Shown here: positions 10,657 through 20,642 of the stretch, piece after piece
How the letters are laid out: the number at the start of each line of letters is the position of its first letter
How positions within the stretch are numbered: position 1 is the stretch's first letter
Assembly (NCBI GenBank): GCA_014084085.1
Contig: NPFB01000026.1
Coordinates: 48,975 to 112,974 of the forward strand
Direction of reading: 5' to 3'
Origin: Hondaea fermentalgiana
Lineage: Eukaryota; Sar; Bigyra; Thraustochytrida; Thraustochytriidae
Length of the DNA: 64,000 nt
Translations under genes and position numbers: made by a program
Notes under the pieces: model-generated
Databases searched by the model: none
What the model was told of the DNA's origin: nothing
The model's input: the letters and a program-made list of their open reading frames with translations, nothing else

Positions 10657-12420
10657 ATGGACGTCGAGCGCGTGGACGAGTTGGGCCAGGGCCACCTTCT
10701 GGAGGAGTTCGAGGGCGAGGCGCGCGAGGCGCTGCTCGAGCAGCTCGCGCAGCTGGACAAACAGTACCCCGGCGGCCTCGAGGCGTACGTGGACAACGCG
10801 CAGACCCTGCTGGCGGCGTCCAAGGCTGGCGACAACCCATACGATGGGTACGTTCCGGCGGTGCCGCTCGGTGAGCGTTTGCAAACGGCAACCTCGCAGT
10901 TTGACGAGTGCGAAGAGCTCGGCATGAAGAACGTGGGCAAGACCGGATTCGTCCTGGTAGCCGGCGGTCTCGGTGAGCGTCTCGGGTACAATGGAATCAA
11001 GGTAGCCCTCCCGCATGAGATCATCACGGGCAAGTGCTTTCTGGAGGTGTACTGCGCATCTATCCTCGCTTTGCAGGAGCGCGCCCGCAGCTTGAGCGGC
11101 GATTCGAGCCTGGAGATCCCCTTGGCCATCATGACGAGTGGCGACACACACGAGAAAACTGTCGAGCTCCTGCACAAGCACGGTAACTTTGGCATGGCGG
11201 CAGGCCAGATCACGCTCATGAAGCAGGAAAAGGTCCCGGCCATTGTTGACAACGAGGGCCACTTTGCGCAGGAGGACGATGGTCTCGTGGCCACCAAGCC
11301 CCACGGTCACGGCGACGTGCATTCGCTCCTGCACAGCACCGGCACCTTGGATGACTGGAAGGAAAGGGGTATTGAGTGGGTGGTCTTTTTCCAGGACACC
11401 AACGGCATTGTCTTTCGTGCTCTGCCCTCGGCGATTGGCGTCTCGGCCATGCATAACTTTGATGTCAACAGTCTCACGGTCCCGCGGCGACCGGGTGAGG
11501 CCGTAGGTGGCATTTGCCAGCTCGATAATGAGGAAACGGGCAAGAGCCTGACGATCAATGTCGAGTACAACCAGCTCGATCCCCTGTTGCGCGCGACGAC
11601 GAGTCCGGAAGGTGACGTCGCCGACGAAACGGGTTATTCGCCGTATCCGGGCAACATCAATGTGCTCATCTTCCGCTGCGAGAGCTACCATCGCGTGCTG
11701 TCCGAGACGGGCGGCGCCATCCCTGAATTCGTCAACCCCAAGTATGCCGATGAGGAGAAGACCAAGTTCAAGAAACCGACCCGACTGGAGTGCATGATGC
11801 AGGACTACCCGAAGCTTCTTGCCGACGATCCTGACGCAAAGGTTGGTTTTACGCAGATGGAGCGCTCGATTTGCTTTTCTGCCGTCAAGAACAACCCGGC
11901 TGATGCGCTCGGCAAGCTCAAGAGCTCAGGGTTTGCGGAATCCGCCTCGTCGGGCGAGTCTGACGTTTACGCCGTGGGAAGGTTGCTGCTCGCGATGGCA
12001 GGTGTGCAAATCAAGACCGCTGATATCCCGAGCACCACTTTCCTTGGTCTTCCCTTTCCACTCGGCGCCAAGGTCGTCCTCTGCCCTTCTTTTGGTACCA
12101 CGGTCAAGGAGATCCGCGAGCGTTTTGTTTCGCCAGAGAACGTCAAGATTTCGGAGCGATCTTCCCTTGTCTTGGACGGCGACATCTTCATCGAGAACCT
12201 TGACCTCGACGGCGACCTCCGCGTCATTGCGGCGCCGGGCGCCAAGATCCACATCAAGAACCTGACTGTGCGCAACGAGGGCGTCACGTTTACTGAGGTG
12301 GACGCCGATGACATGTCCGTCGACGAGATTTACCGCATTCGCGGCTACGTCAAGGAGGAGTCCGAAACCATGGTCATTCAGCAGTCCGAGCCGGGCGAGA
12401 CTGTCATTGACCGCAAGTAA
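10657..12420 (+). CDS. USP: UDP-sugar pyrophosphorylase (UTP-monosaccharide-1-phosphate uridylyltransferase)
   Basis: Makes UDP-sugars (UDP-glucose, -galactose, -glucuronate and others) from UTP and sugar-1-phosphates, feeding wall, glycan and polysaccharide synthesis in the cytosol. The 587-residue length fits the USP family. The nucleotidyltransferase loop AGGLGERLG lies near residue 102, the conserved KPHGHGDVH segment at 214-222, and PGNINVLIF further on. A C-terminal beta-helix-like part follows (LDGDIFIENLDLDGDLRV). These features favour broad-specificity USP over ordinary UGPase or UDP-GlcNAc pyrophosphorylase. The ATG at 10657 is the first in frame; the frame opens three codons earlier at a GTG. 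No introns. It converges with the fatty acid hydroxylase gene across about 530 nt. Confidence 0.93.
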   Translation: MDVERVDELGQGHLLEEFEGEAREALLEQLAQLDKQYPGGLEAYVDNAQTLLAASKAGDNPYDGYVPAVPLGERLQTATSQFDECEELGMKNVGKTGFVLVAGGLGERLGYNGIKVALPHEIITGKCFLEVYCASILALQERARSLSGDSSLEIPLAIMTSGDTHEKTVELLHKHGNFGMAAGQITLMKQEKVPAIVDNEGHFAQEDDGLVATKPHGHGDVHSLLHSTGTLDDWKERGIEWVVFFQDTNGIVFRALPSAIGVSAMHNFDVNSLTVPRRPGEAVGGICQLDNEETGKSLTINVEYNQLDPLLRATTSPEGDVADETGYSPYPGNINVLIFRCESYHRVLSETGGAIPEFVNPKYADEEKTKFKKPTRLECMMQDYPKLLADDPDAKVGFTQMERSICFSAVKNNPADALGKLKSSGFAESASSGESDVYAVGRLLLAMAGVQIKTADIPSTTFLGLPFPLGAKVVLCPSFGTTVKEIRERFVSPENVKISERSSLVLDGDIFIENLDLDGDLRVIAAPGAKIHIKNLTVRNEGVTFTEVDADDMSVDEIYRIRGYVKEESETMVIQQSEPGETVIDRK

Positions 12421-12953
12421 GAGCCGTCCGACCCTCCGACCGACGGGCACCGCGTTTTGAAGTTGCATTATTTCGCACTTTGTCAACGAACGCCCTTGCA
12501 CACAAAGCAAGAACGAGTGACGTGGCTTCCTCTCCTGCGCACATCGTTCGAATTTCCATACTTCAAAAGAATAATAGACGATTTTTTTCTGTCTTCCCTC
12601 TTCTGGCTGGCATTCGGCTTCCTCGATTTTCCCTGGTTACGACCGTGTTCGGAAGGCTGCCTCCTTTTCGTTGTCGTTATACATTGTTCTATCAAATGTT
12701 GGTCTTAGATCGCACGAGCCAGATTATCTGACAAGAAACAGCGGAGAAGGGAATTCAATTTGGATTTCACACAAAAAAGAGAACAAGTTTATATTTATTC
12801 CTTGCTACGACTTGGCGTATACGATTTACTTCTTTGTCTTCTTTCTAAAATCAATCGTCTATCAAGTTGTTGATTTCAGAGTGCACGAGGCAAACAAGCG
12901 ACAGACAGAGAGAGAAAGGGCGAGAAAAAACAATTGGAAGCCTTGTTCAATGG
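12421..12953. other. Convergent intergenic region (3' ends)
   Basis: AT-richer than the flanking genes, with T-rich and A-rich runs typical of 3' UTRs. It lies between the stops of UDP-sugar pyrophosphorylase and the fatty acid hydroxylase. No coding or RNA feature recognised. Confidence 0.6.
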
Positions 12954-13973
12954 TCAGTTGACCTTCTTCTCCTCGGCAGGCTTGTGCGAGGCCCGGAAGG
13001 TGCCGTACGCCTTGTCGAAAAGCATGATGTACTGGCCATAGTTGCACGTAGGAATACAGTGATGCAAGTCGTGCGCCTTGGTGTCAAAGAAGTGGGGGAT
13101 CTCGAGGTCCATGCGCGTGTGGTTCAACGAGGCCATCACACCTCCCACGAGCACGAAAATTGGGATCGAAATCACGTGCGGCGTGAAAATTTGAGCTACA
13201 ACGGCCACGGCCACGAGGTGAAGGTACTCGCCGAGTACAAACTCAATCGGGTGCGTGTTGGATGCGTCGGTGTTGCCGCGCGAAGGGGCGGCCTCTGCGT
13301 GAACGAACAACGGATCAAAGTTTAAAAGCAAAAGGTCAGTAAGCTGTGTCCGAAACGAACGGAACCAAAACCAAAACCAACACCAAAACCAAAGTTGGAA
13401 TCGCAACCAGGCATTGAACCGGATCCAGACAATAAAGTAAGCCCAAACCCAAACCAAGATCCGAATCCAGACCAAGTCCATGCAGTTTGATGTTGTCATT
13501 TCCGATGTTGCCCATCATTCAGTCAACTTACGTCGGTGATGGTGCTTGTGCACCCACGGGTAGACTGCCCGAACGTGCAAGAAGGCGTGGAAAGGCACGT
13601 AAAAGAGATCGTAGACAATGTAGTAAGCGACGACAGCACCAAGCGTGTTGAGGAGACCAATGTCCTCGACTTTCCAGGTAATGTCGCCCGAGGAGAAGGC
13701 ATACCAGAACATGTGATAGGTCATGAGCGGCACGCTCAGCCGGTTAAAGTAAACGAACGCCCAGTCCTTCCAGCCGAGCACCTCGAGACTCTTGCCCGAG
13801 TACGGGATGCGCTTGCTCGTCGCGCGGTCAAAGGCCTCGAGCACGAAGAAGAGCAGCTCCTGGCCGATGACGACGACCGCCCAGAATGCCGCGAGCTCGC
13901 CCCAGGACCATCGTGCCCAGTCGGCCTCGAGCTCGAGGTCGCCCACGCGCAGGGTCGTGTCCGTCGCGTTCAT
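12954..13973 (-). CDS. Fatty acid hydroxylase / sterol desaturase superfamily membrane enzyme (2 exons)
   Basis: Integral-membrane di-iron oxygenase of the superfamily that includes sterol C4-methyl oxidase, C5-desaturase and cholesterol 25-hydroxylase; the substrate cannot be told here. Exons are 13532-13973 and 12954-13294. The 237-nt intron (13295-13531) runs GTAAGT...CAG, and joining restores the codon for Gln within the second histidine box (HKHHHRQ). The three boxes are HAFLH (HX3H), HKHHH (HX2HH) and HDLHH (HX2HH), with the family-typical NTHPIEF segment after the second. Several hydrophobic spans surround them. The protein is about 260 residues, ending in a Lys-rich tail that could be an ER-retention signal. 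Start ATG at 13973. DMC1 lies upstream on the same strand. Confidence 0.9.
13361..13394. repeat. ACCAAA-type hexamer tract inside the hydroxylase intron
   Basis: Imperfect AACCAAA/ACCAAC units. On the gene strand this reads as a TTTGGT-rich tract about 70-100 nt upstream of the acceptor. Confidence 0.6.
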
Positions 13974-14746
13974 CCTGCTCGCCTGCGCGCCTGCCTCTCC
14001 GCCTGCCTGCCTCCGCGCTGCCCGCCTCTCCGCCTGCCTCCCTCCGAGTTCCGGCTCTGCTCGCGGAGGCGTCCGGGCCCTCCGAGCTCGCGCGAGCCGC
14101 AGCCGCCGATGATGCGGCGCTGTCTCCCTCTCCCCCCCGTCCCGTGCTGCCAGCGTGTTGCCTGCCGTCCGTAGGCAGTAAATGCAGGGCGGAGTGTGTG
14201 GGATGCCTGCGTTGCAGGCGCGCGATGATGCCGCGGACGGCTTGTCAGACAGTGTGAGTGAAGTGACACACGGCGACTCGTGTGCGCCGCCGCTGCTAGC
14301 GCAAACATCGAGTGCCGCCGCAACTGACGCTGACACTGCTGCGGCGACCGTCATCTTCCCGAAGCAAGCAAGTTGTTGTTGGCAAAAGGAAGAATACGCA
14401 CGGAGCGCGAGGAGGAGCGCGGGATGGAGTAGCGTGGAGGACCCGGAGGTCGAGGCTGCTACGGTCAATGTAGCTGCAGCGGCTGCGGCTGGCAGCTGCT
14501 GCCACTCCTGATGGATAGATTGTGCGAGCGAGGCTGCGTCGGAGATTACGGCAGACAGCCAAGCCGGCCATGGCGACCATGGCTGACGAGAATCGTGTTG
14601 TGTTGCCATCAGCCAACAGCCAGCCAGCCAGCCAGGCAAAAGATGAACATTGCTTAGATTAACCCACGTTATACTTACGGCGGCTGCGGACGCTGCCTGG
14701 ATAGCTGGCACTCGTTAGCTAGCTGGCTTTGCGAGCGGCCAGACTG
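13974..14746. other. Intergenic region upstream of the fatty acid hydroxylase
   Basis: Lies between the start of the hydroxylase and the 3' end of DMC1, both minus strand. It contains a CTGCCTG-rich run (about 13980-14045) and a short CAGC tetranucleotide run near 14620-14637. No protein-like frame with an ATG and family features was found; probably promoter plus DMC1 3' UTR. Confidence 0.55.
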
Positions 14747-16094
14747 CTAATCAGAATCAGCCAGACCACCCTCGGTAATAAGGAAACGCGCCTCGGCTTC
14801 GGGCATGTTGGGTGAGTCGACAAGCTTCGCCACACGTTCGTTGTCGCGGCCCTTGCGAAACATGAGACGCGTGTTCGAGGCATGAGCGACCACATGTCCA
14901 CCAACGTGCTTCTTCGGGTCAGAGACGTACGTCATCCCGCCAGCAGGATCAGACATGACTCTGTGCGCGCATTGTTATCAATGATAAATACCTCAATGGG
15001 TCAGTGTGTGCTGTGCTTTCCGTGGAAAAAAAAAAGAAAAGAAAAGAAGAAATACGTCTCTTGTCGGCCCTTGCTGTCGTTCACAAGCAACTTACTGGTT
15101 AGAATAGACGACAGCCAGGTTGTGCCGTTCTGCGAGCTTTTTCAGTAGGTTCAAGTGACGCCCAACGCGTTGCTGACGTTCCGAAAGCTCGCCGCGTCCT
15201 GAATAGTCGGTTCGCCACAGATTCATGAGCGAGTCAATGATGAGTAGCGAAAAGGCAGTGTCATCCTCATCGATCTTTGCTTCAATCTGGACAGGAACTT
15301 CTTCCTGCTGATCCGTCGTGAAGATACGTGCGTACATGATGTTGTCCAGCACGGTCTCAAAGTCAACGTCGAACCGCCTGCAGATCGGCTCGAGACGATC
15401 CGGCCGAAAGGCACCTGCAGTCGCGATGGCAATTTAAATTAAGTTAAGTTGAGGTGTCATGCAATTTCGCGTCAGCTCCGCGAACACCTGCTCTTCCCAT
15501 CGATTAACATAACGTACCTTCTGTGTCCACGTAGACCACTTTGCCTGCATTTGTCCCGAGCTGAGCGACGACCGCGAGGGTCATCATCAACTGAGACTTG
15601 CCGGTTCTGAACTCTCCGTAAATCTCAGTCGTGCTGCTTGACTCGACGCCACCACCGAGGATAGCATCAAGTTCTTTCGACCCAGTTGAAATGTGGAATC
15701 GTCTTGCTTGGCTGCTCTGCACCTCGCTCGCAGATTGAAATCGTCCGCTGGCGCGGTATGAAACTGCGCTCGCGGCCTGGACCAAATTTGCGTACCGAGC
15801 ATCTGTGATACCGCGAATGTTCAGAATGTCTTTTTTGGTGGCCATTTGAAAACCTTCCACTGTACAAATCCCAGCAGCTTTCAGCTTCGAAAGGTCAGCA
15901 GCGTTGATGCCATGGTTTTGCAGTTCGTCTGTGAGAAAGGCGAGCCTCGTTCGTTAGAATGCAGCGATTCACAATATTTCGCGTGTCTTCTCGCTCATGC
16001 CCTTACCGATTTTGTTGGCTGCCCGACTGCAGTTTTCCTCGTCTCCGGCCATCGCGGCGGCCTCCGCCATGTGAGCCTCGAGTTGCGCGGCCAT
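14747..16094 (-). CDS. DMC1: Meiotic recombinase DMC1 (RecA/RAD51 family, 4 exons)
   Basis: Strand-exchange protein that forms filaments on ssDNA for meiotic homologous pairing. Exons on the minus strand are 16007-16094, 15518-15928, 15096-15414 and 14747-14960. All three introns (78, 103 and 135 nt) are GT...CAG and join conserved codons exactly: [22 protein letters not shown] and SNQ/VMSDP. The product is 343 residues against about 340 in animals. A helix-hairpin-helix N-terminal domain ([22 protein letters not shown]) precedes Walker A GEFRTGKS at 134-141 and Walker B LLIIDS, then [11 protein letters not shown] and a DPKKHVGGH segment. [17 protein letters not shown] and LGGGVES favour DMC1 over RAD51. 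The ATG at 16094 is the first in frame; the stretch after the [10 protein letters not shown] segment diverges from animal DMC1. Confidence 0.92.
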
Positions 16095-16674
16095 GCTCGT
16101 TTCAAATTTCGCAAACGTGACAAAGCCAAACCTTGCGCAACCAGGACGAAGTCTGCAAACTTTTTCTCTGTGAGTGTGTGTAAGACTTGAATGGCTGACC
16201 AATGCAGCCGGCGCCAACGAATGCGACTCGTGCGCGTAGCTCGCGGGCTCACGAAATGTCTTCAAGATTCAAATGCCGCGCTTCTCCGCTTCACGAAAAC
16301 CTTCTCCGTCGTTGTGGAGGAAGCGCACTTCCTCTCACGTTCACAGCGAATCGGCAAATAAAGAATACCAGGCGTGATCCTCCCAATCTCCTTCGTCGTG
16401 AACTCTTTTGCGCAGTACTCGAGCGTTGTCGCGCAAAGGACGGTTCTTTCAATGATTTGAATTTGCTGTGATGATCAAGTTATTGCTTTCAAAATAAATT
16501 TTAGGCGACGCTGAGCTGCGGAGCTTCTACTACTACTACCATGCATAGGCACTGACTAAAACGAACGTTGATGGAGTACAACGAGGCAAACGTGAAGGAT
16601 TGAATTATTGGAGGGAGGGCAAGACAAGAAATTGGCGGAGCAAAGAGTGTCCCAAATTACAGATGTCTTTGTAC
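16095..16674. other. Intergenic region between DMC1 start and the SFI1-like gene
   Basis: The promoter/5' UTR side of DMC1 and the 3' end of the SFI1-like gene. The part from about 16470 to 16620 is AT-rich, as expected of a 3' UTR. No coding signal recognised. Confidence 0.55.
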
Positions 16675-19600
16675 TTATGCGTCCGCAGCATACATGTTGA
16701 TCCCCTTTGGCTTGATGCTGAGACGCTTGCTCTGTGACTGGGTCTTGTTCGAGACGATCCGGCGCTGCACAGCGAGGCGAGCGTTGTCGTTGGCAGGATG
16801 CAAGAGAGGGAATTGCTTGCTGAGCCCTTGGAGAAAATCGTTCCAGTTTGCCAAGTTGTGGATGCGTGCCTTGCGCAGGTTGCCTACCATTTCTGAGGTG
16901 GTAGATGCCAAAGCGGCGCGATCGAGGCTCTTCCTCCGCTCCGCAGCGCTCTCGTCCGGCTGAAAGAGATCCACGGCATGAAGGTCTCCCGACAAAACAA
17001 ATGCCAAGATTGACTGCAAATTGCGCACCTCCATTTCCATCTCGCCTGCGTCTGGGCCCTGCTCGTCCTCTCGCTGCTGCTGCTTTTTGTTGGCGAGCTG
17101 CTTCAATTTCGATTGGGCCCACAAGGTGCGCAAAATAACATCCGCGTCGTGAGGGGTGACCCAGGTTACAGCTGCTGCCTCGAGGGTAGGTCGTTGTAGT
17201 GGTGGTGGTGGCGCATCTCGCAAGTCATCATCGTCGTCATCTTCATCGACCCGAGACGGTTTGGCCTCAGTTTCTGCGTCGTGGGAGGTCCCTGTCTCGG
17301 GTTCCCTGCCTTCACCCGCTTCGCCATCGTCATTCTCGGCTTCATCTTCTGGAGAACGAGCATCAGGGTCGCCAGGGATTTGCCATCCTCGCGACTCGAT
17401 CCGCGGACGCGCCGAGAGCGGCTCCGCGCAAGTCTGCGATGGGTCATGACCACATTTGACACACGGTCCTGACCTTGCCGATGCCCCTGCAACTACTGCT
17501 CCTCCTCCTCCCCCAATACTGGAACCACGTGATCCGCTTCCAGCAGTCGGCGAGGACGGCGCTGCGCCTGGATTGCTAGAAGATGATGGCGACGAGGGTC
17601 CGCCCGCACTCAGCATTTTGGACTTCTCGCCCGCTCGTCGAGCCACCGCACCAACGCCGCAGGCCTCGTCTTCCTTGGTCCGCATCTGCAAGAGACGTTT
17701 CGCCGTGCCAGGGTGAATCAAGCTCATGGCATCGAAAAGGGCTTGAACACGAACGACTTCCTCCTCAAGCTGCTGCTGCGCGAACTTGCTTCGAATAAGT
17801 TCTTCCTTACGGTCAGCAATGTTTAATTGAAGGTTCTCAGCACGGTCCTTTTCATTTTGCAAGGCGGTCTCAAGTTCCGCAATGGCTTCCTTTTGCTGAT
17901 CACTGTTCACCTCCATGGCAAGAAGCATTTTCTTTTGCGTGTCAAGAGCTTTGAAGAGGTCTCCGCGCGTGTGCAGACCGCCAATTTTGCCAAAGATCGC
18001 TTTGTGTTTCCACACACGAAAGAATTGCGACTGCAAAAGACGCTTCTTGCGTCGCTTGAAAGCTGAGAGCAAGACAGCTTGGGCCTCGCGCACCTTGCGC
18101 GCTCGCTTCGTGTAAACGTACCAAGCGCGAAAGGGAAGTTGGCGCCTTCGGTAACTAAGGTCGCGCCATTCGTCCACACAGATACGCTTGACTTGCAACT
18201 GGAAGCGCGCACGTGTTCGCCAGGCCGCAAAGACCGCCGCTACTTCACGAGTGAGCACAGCGCGCTGCCGATCTCGGATTTGTCGATTCTGCCGCGTAAC
18301 AAAGTGCCATGCCTGCGTGTACTTTCGAAGAATGAGACGACGGGCAAAGTTCTCGATGACGCGCTCATTATGCTCCACGTCAAAGCGAACGGGGTCCCAC
18401 ACGTAAGCGACCTTGGCTTCGCTCTGACGAATATGCACGTATTCTTGCCATGCCCGAAAAAATCCCGGAAATCGTCTGACCAAAAAGAAGCGATCGGCGC
18501 GCTTCTTGAGTTGGTTTAGGTCAAAGCAAAGCTCTTCCGACCACGTCTTGAAACAAATACGCTTTGTGTGAAACGCACGTCGCTTGATAATGTAATCACT
18601 GGCCTCGTCACTCAGAAACTTGAGCACATCGGCGCGGCGGATGGCACGTTTGGCATCAGAGGCCTCCATGTGGGCAACGGCTTTGGCGTAGCGTTCCTTG
18701 TATGCAGCTTCTACGGCTTTGCGAGAGCGAGTTCCCACGGCTAGACTGAGCCAAGCCTCCATACAGACACGCAGCAAGTTGAGCTCGATTGATCGTCGCA
18801 GATCCTCGGCAGCTTGCAAAACGCGAGACCTCTCGACCCGCGTCGAAATAATGTAAGCGTGCCAGGCGACAAGCGTGCTTTCCTTGGTTTGTTCCTGGCG
18901 TCGAACATCGAGCTCGCGCATGCGTGCAACAATCTTTCGCCTGCGCCGCATGTACTCGTTGACCTTGTCGCGTACGATCGAGGAACCCTGTCGACCGCGC
19001 CATCGCCGAAGTGCTTGAATCGCACGTGCATAGCGTATTCGCTGCAGGTAGCCTCGCGCTGCAGCTGCAAGTCGAGTGGCCGCAGCCTGAATTTGTTCTT
19101 GACGCAAAATGGCCTCGTGCTCGGTCGTGCTGAGTGCCCGTTCGAGCCGATGAATGGTATCCTGGATGCCGTCCATAACCATGATCATTTCCTCCTTTTC
19201 TTCACTTCCTTCCTCGGCGGTGACGGGAAATTCTGGTTCTGCGCGCCCGGCTGTCGAGCCGTGTACAGCAGACGCGCATCGTTCGCTCTCAGGAGTCTGG
19301 TTGCAAAGAAGCGCGTTTGCTTGAGCATTCCGTGTTCGCGCTCGTGCTTGGGACATTTGCTGCAATTCGAGGTGATCGAGTCTCGAAAGTACTCCGAGAA
19401 GCTGAGATCTGAGGTCTTCGACAGAGGTCTCTGGCGAAGAGGTCGCGATACTTCGCGTTGAGCCCCTGTCTCGCAAGGAAGTGGATCGGACGAGACGGTT
19501 GTTGGTCGAAAAGTCGGCAAGCTTGCCACTATGTTTGCTTCGAAGGCGATCCTCGCCATCGTCCAAGGCGCCAGCAACAGGGACGCTTCGTGGAAGCTCT

Positions 19601-19911
19601 CGTCTGCCTCTGAGCGCCTTCTGAGAGGTGGCGTCCCATTTTGGTCGATCGGCGAGCCGCTCCGCGTACTCGAGCTCCATGGGTGGCAGGAGATGGAGTT
19701 GACGTGGAGACTCTTTGTTGTTTTTGCATTTGCGCATGAGCACCACCTCTTCGAGGGTCTTGCAACTTGGATGGATAGTCGCTCCAGCGGCCGTGACAAC
19801 TTGGTGCAGGTGCGTTGGTAGATGCAGATTCTTACGATGCGTTTGTCCACGCCAGCGAGCCGAAGCGCGCTCGTGGCTTCGTCGCCGTCCACCGAGTGGC
19901 GTTGTCTCCAT
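16675..19911 (-). CDS. SFI1-like / IQ- and W-repeat centrosomal protein
   Basis: A 1,078-residue protein resembling Sfi1-type centrin-binding proteins of centrosomes and basal bodies. After a disordered basic N-terminus there is an IQ-like segment (IQAAATRLAAAARGYLQRIR). A series of spaced aromatic repeats of A/C-x-x-x-W type follows (WHAY, EAWLSL, KTWSEEL, RAWQEY, QAWHFV, AAWRTR, DEWRDL, RAWYVY, RVWKHK), then about 80 residues of coiled coil. A low-complexity Ser/Gly/Pro and Asp-rich linker leads to a C-terminal conserved-looking helical part. The first ATG is 19911. The frame stays open for another 86 codons upstream, but only through an AAGC microsatellite that has no stop in any frame and opens at a GTG, so I exclude it. 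Family assignment rests on repeat pattern only. Confidence 0.7.
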   Translation of the reverse strand: METTPLGGRRRSHERASARWRGQTHRKNLHLPTHLHQVVTAAGATIHPSCKTLEEVVLMRKCKNNKESPRQLHLLPPMELEYAERLADRPKWDATSQKALRGRRELPRSVPVAGALDDGEDRLRSKHSGKLADFSTNNRLVRSTSLRDRGSTRSIATSSPETSVEDLRSQLLGVLSRLDHLELQQMSQARARTRNAQANALLCNQTPESERCASAVHGSTAGRAEPEFPVTAEEGSEEKEEMIMVMDGIQDTIHRLERALSTTEHEAILRQEQIQAAATRLAAAARGYLQRIRYARAIQALRRWRGRQGSSIVRDKVNEYMRRRRKIVARMRELDVRRQEQTKESTLVAWHAYIISTRVERSRVLQAAEDLRRSIELNLLRVCMEAWLSLAVGTRSRKAVEAAYKERYAKAVAHMEASDAKRAIRRADVLKFLSDEASDYIIKRRAFHTKRICFKTWSEELCFDLNQLKKRADRFFLVRRFPGFFRAWQEYVHIRQSEAKVAYVWDPVRFDVEHNERVIENFARRLILRKYTQAWHFVTRQNRQIRDRQRAVLTREVAAVFAAWRTRARFQLQVKRICVDEWRDLSYRRRQLPFRAWYVYTKRARKVREAQAVLLSAFKRRKKRLLQSQFFRVWKHKAIFGKIGGLHTRGDLFKALDTQKKMLLAMEVNSDQQKEAIAELETALQNEKDRAENLQLNIADRKEELIRSKFAQQQLEEEVVRVQALFDAMSLIHPGTAKRLLQMRTKEDEACGVGAVARRAGEKSKMLSAGGPSSPSSSSNPGAAPSSPTAGSGSRGSSIGGGGGAVVAGASARSGPCVKCGHDPSQTCAEPLSARPRIESRGWQIPGDPDARSPEDEAENDDGEAGEGREPETGTSHDAETEAKPSRVDEDDDDDDLRDAPPPPLQRPTLEAAAVTWVTPHDADVILRTLWAQSKLKQLANKKQQQREDEQGPDAGEMEMEVRNLQSILAFVLSGDLHAVDLFQPDESAAERRKSLDRAALASTTSEMVGNLRKARIHNLANWNDFLQGLSKQFPLLHPANDNARLAVQRRIVSNKTQSQSKRLSIKPKGINMYAADA

Positions 19912-19966
19912 CTTTGCCGTCTCCCTTTTCGATGACAATGCGCGTGCGGGTAGATTATGTCTCAGC

Positions 19967-19971
19967 GAGCG

Positions 19972-20019
<48 letters not shown>

Positions 20020-20124
20020 CGCAAGCACGCAAGCACGCAAGCACGCAAGCACGCGAGCACGCAAGCACGCAAGCACGCAAGCACGCAAGCACGCAAGCAC
20101 GCAAGCACGCAAGCAAACGAGCGA
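19967..20124. repeat. Compound microsatellite, AAGC then AAGCACGC
   Basis: About ten AAGC units pass into a higher-order 8-mer AAGCACGC array with one GAGCACGC variant, then back to AAGC. It lies just upstream of the SFI1-like start codon and has no stop codon in any frame, creating long false open frames on both strands. Confidence 0.9.
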
Positions 20125-20330
20125 GTTGATGAGAGACTGCCCTAAATGGAGAGTACGCACGCCGTGCACACGAGTGCGTGCTGGCTACGCGCTGGCTCCG
20201 CACGCACGAAAGCAAGCGCAGCTCTCGCTTGTCCACGCCAAATCGCGCCAGCAGCCAAGCCAGGCGGCCAGACAAAAAGAGCAATGCAAACCGAGCCACC
20301 GCCACTTCTGCCACTTCTGGCAGTTCGGCG

Positions 20331-20382
20331 GGCAGACAGGCACAGGCAGACAGGCAGGCAGACAGACAGACAGACAGACAGA
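20331..20382. repeat. GGCAGACA/CAGA microsatellite
   Basis: GCAGACAGG units grade into perfect CAGA tetramers. Confidence 0.8.
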
Positions 20383-20642
20383 AGAATCTGGCAGGCTCCT
20401 TTGCACCTTTCGTTTGACACCTGCACCTGCCACCCACGGCTCAATGTGAGAGAGCAATCGATCTTGCAGCGCGTGCACAATGAGCGCAACGCATTTTTGC
20501 GTAACGGATCATTGTAGAATTTTTCTTCTTTGTGGTGATTTTTTTTTATTTGATAATGTTTGTCTTTTGGTGCATTGACGTATACGCGAGAGTGAGATGG
20601 ATCAAAGCGAAAGAGAAAAGAAGTGGAGTAAAGGATTGTAAA

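Larger units (their letters stand above)
19912..20642. other. Repeat-rich intergenic region between the SFI1-like gene and eIF5B
   Basis: Holds two microsatellites (19967-20124 and 20331-20382), the promoter side of the SFI1-like gene and an AT-rich 3' end for eIF5B (about 20510-20640). No gene found. Confidence 0.6.

Noticed and set aside
9459..11297. 612-codon minus-strand frame across the myosin/UDP-sugar pyrophosphorylase interval
   Set aside because: Arg/Ser/Pro-rich composition, no family motif, and it runs antisense into the clearly coding UDP-sugar pyrophosphorylase.
19912..20169. 86-codon N-terminal extension of the SFI1-like protein
   Set aside because: Opens at GTG and consists mostly of translated AAGC/AAGCACGC microsatellite; the first ATG is 19911.
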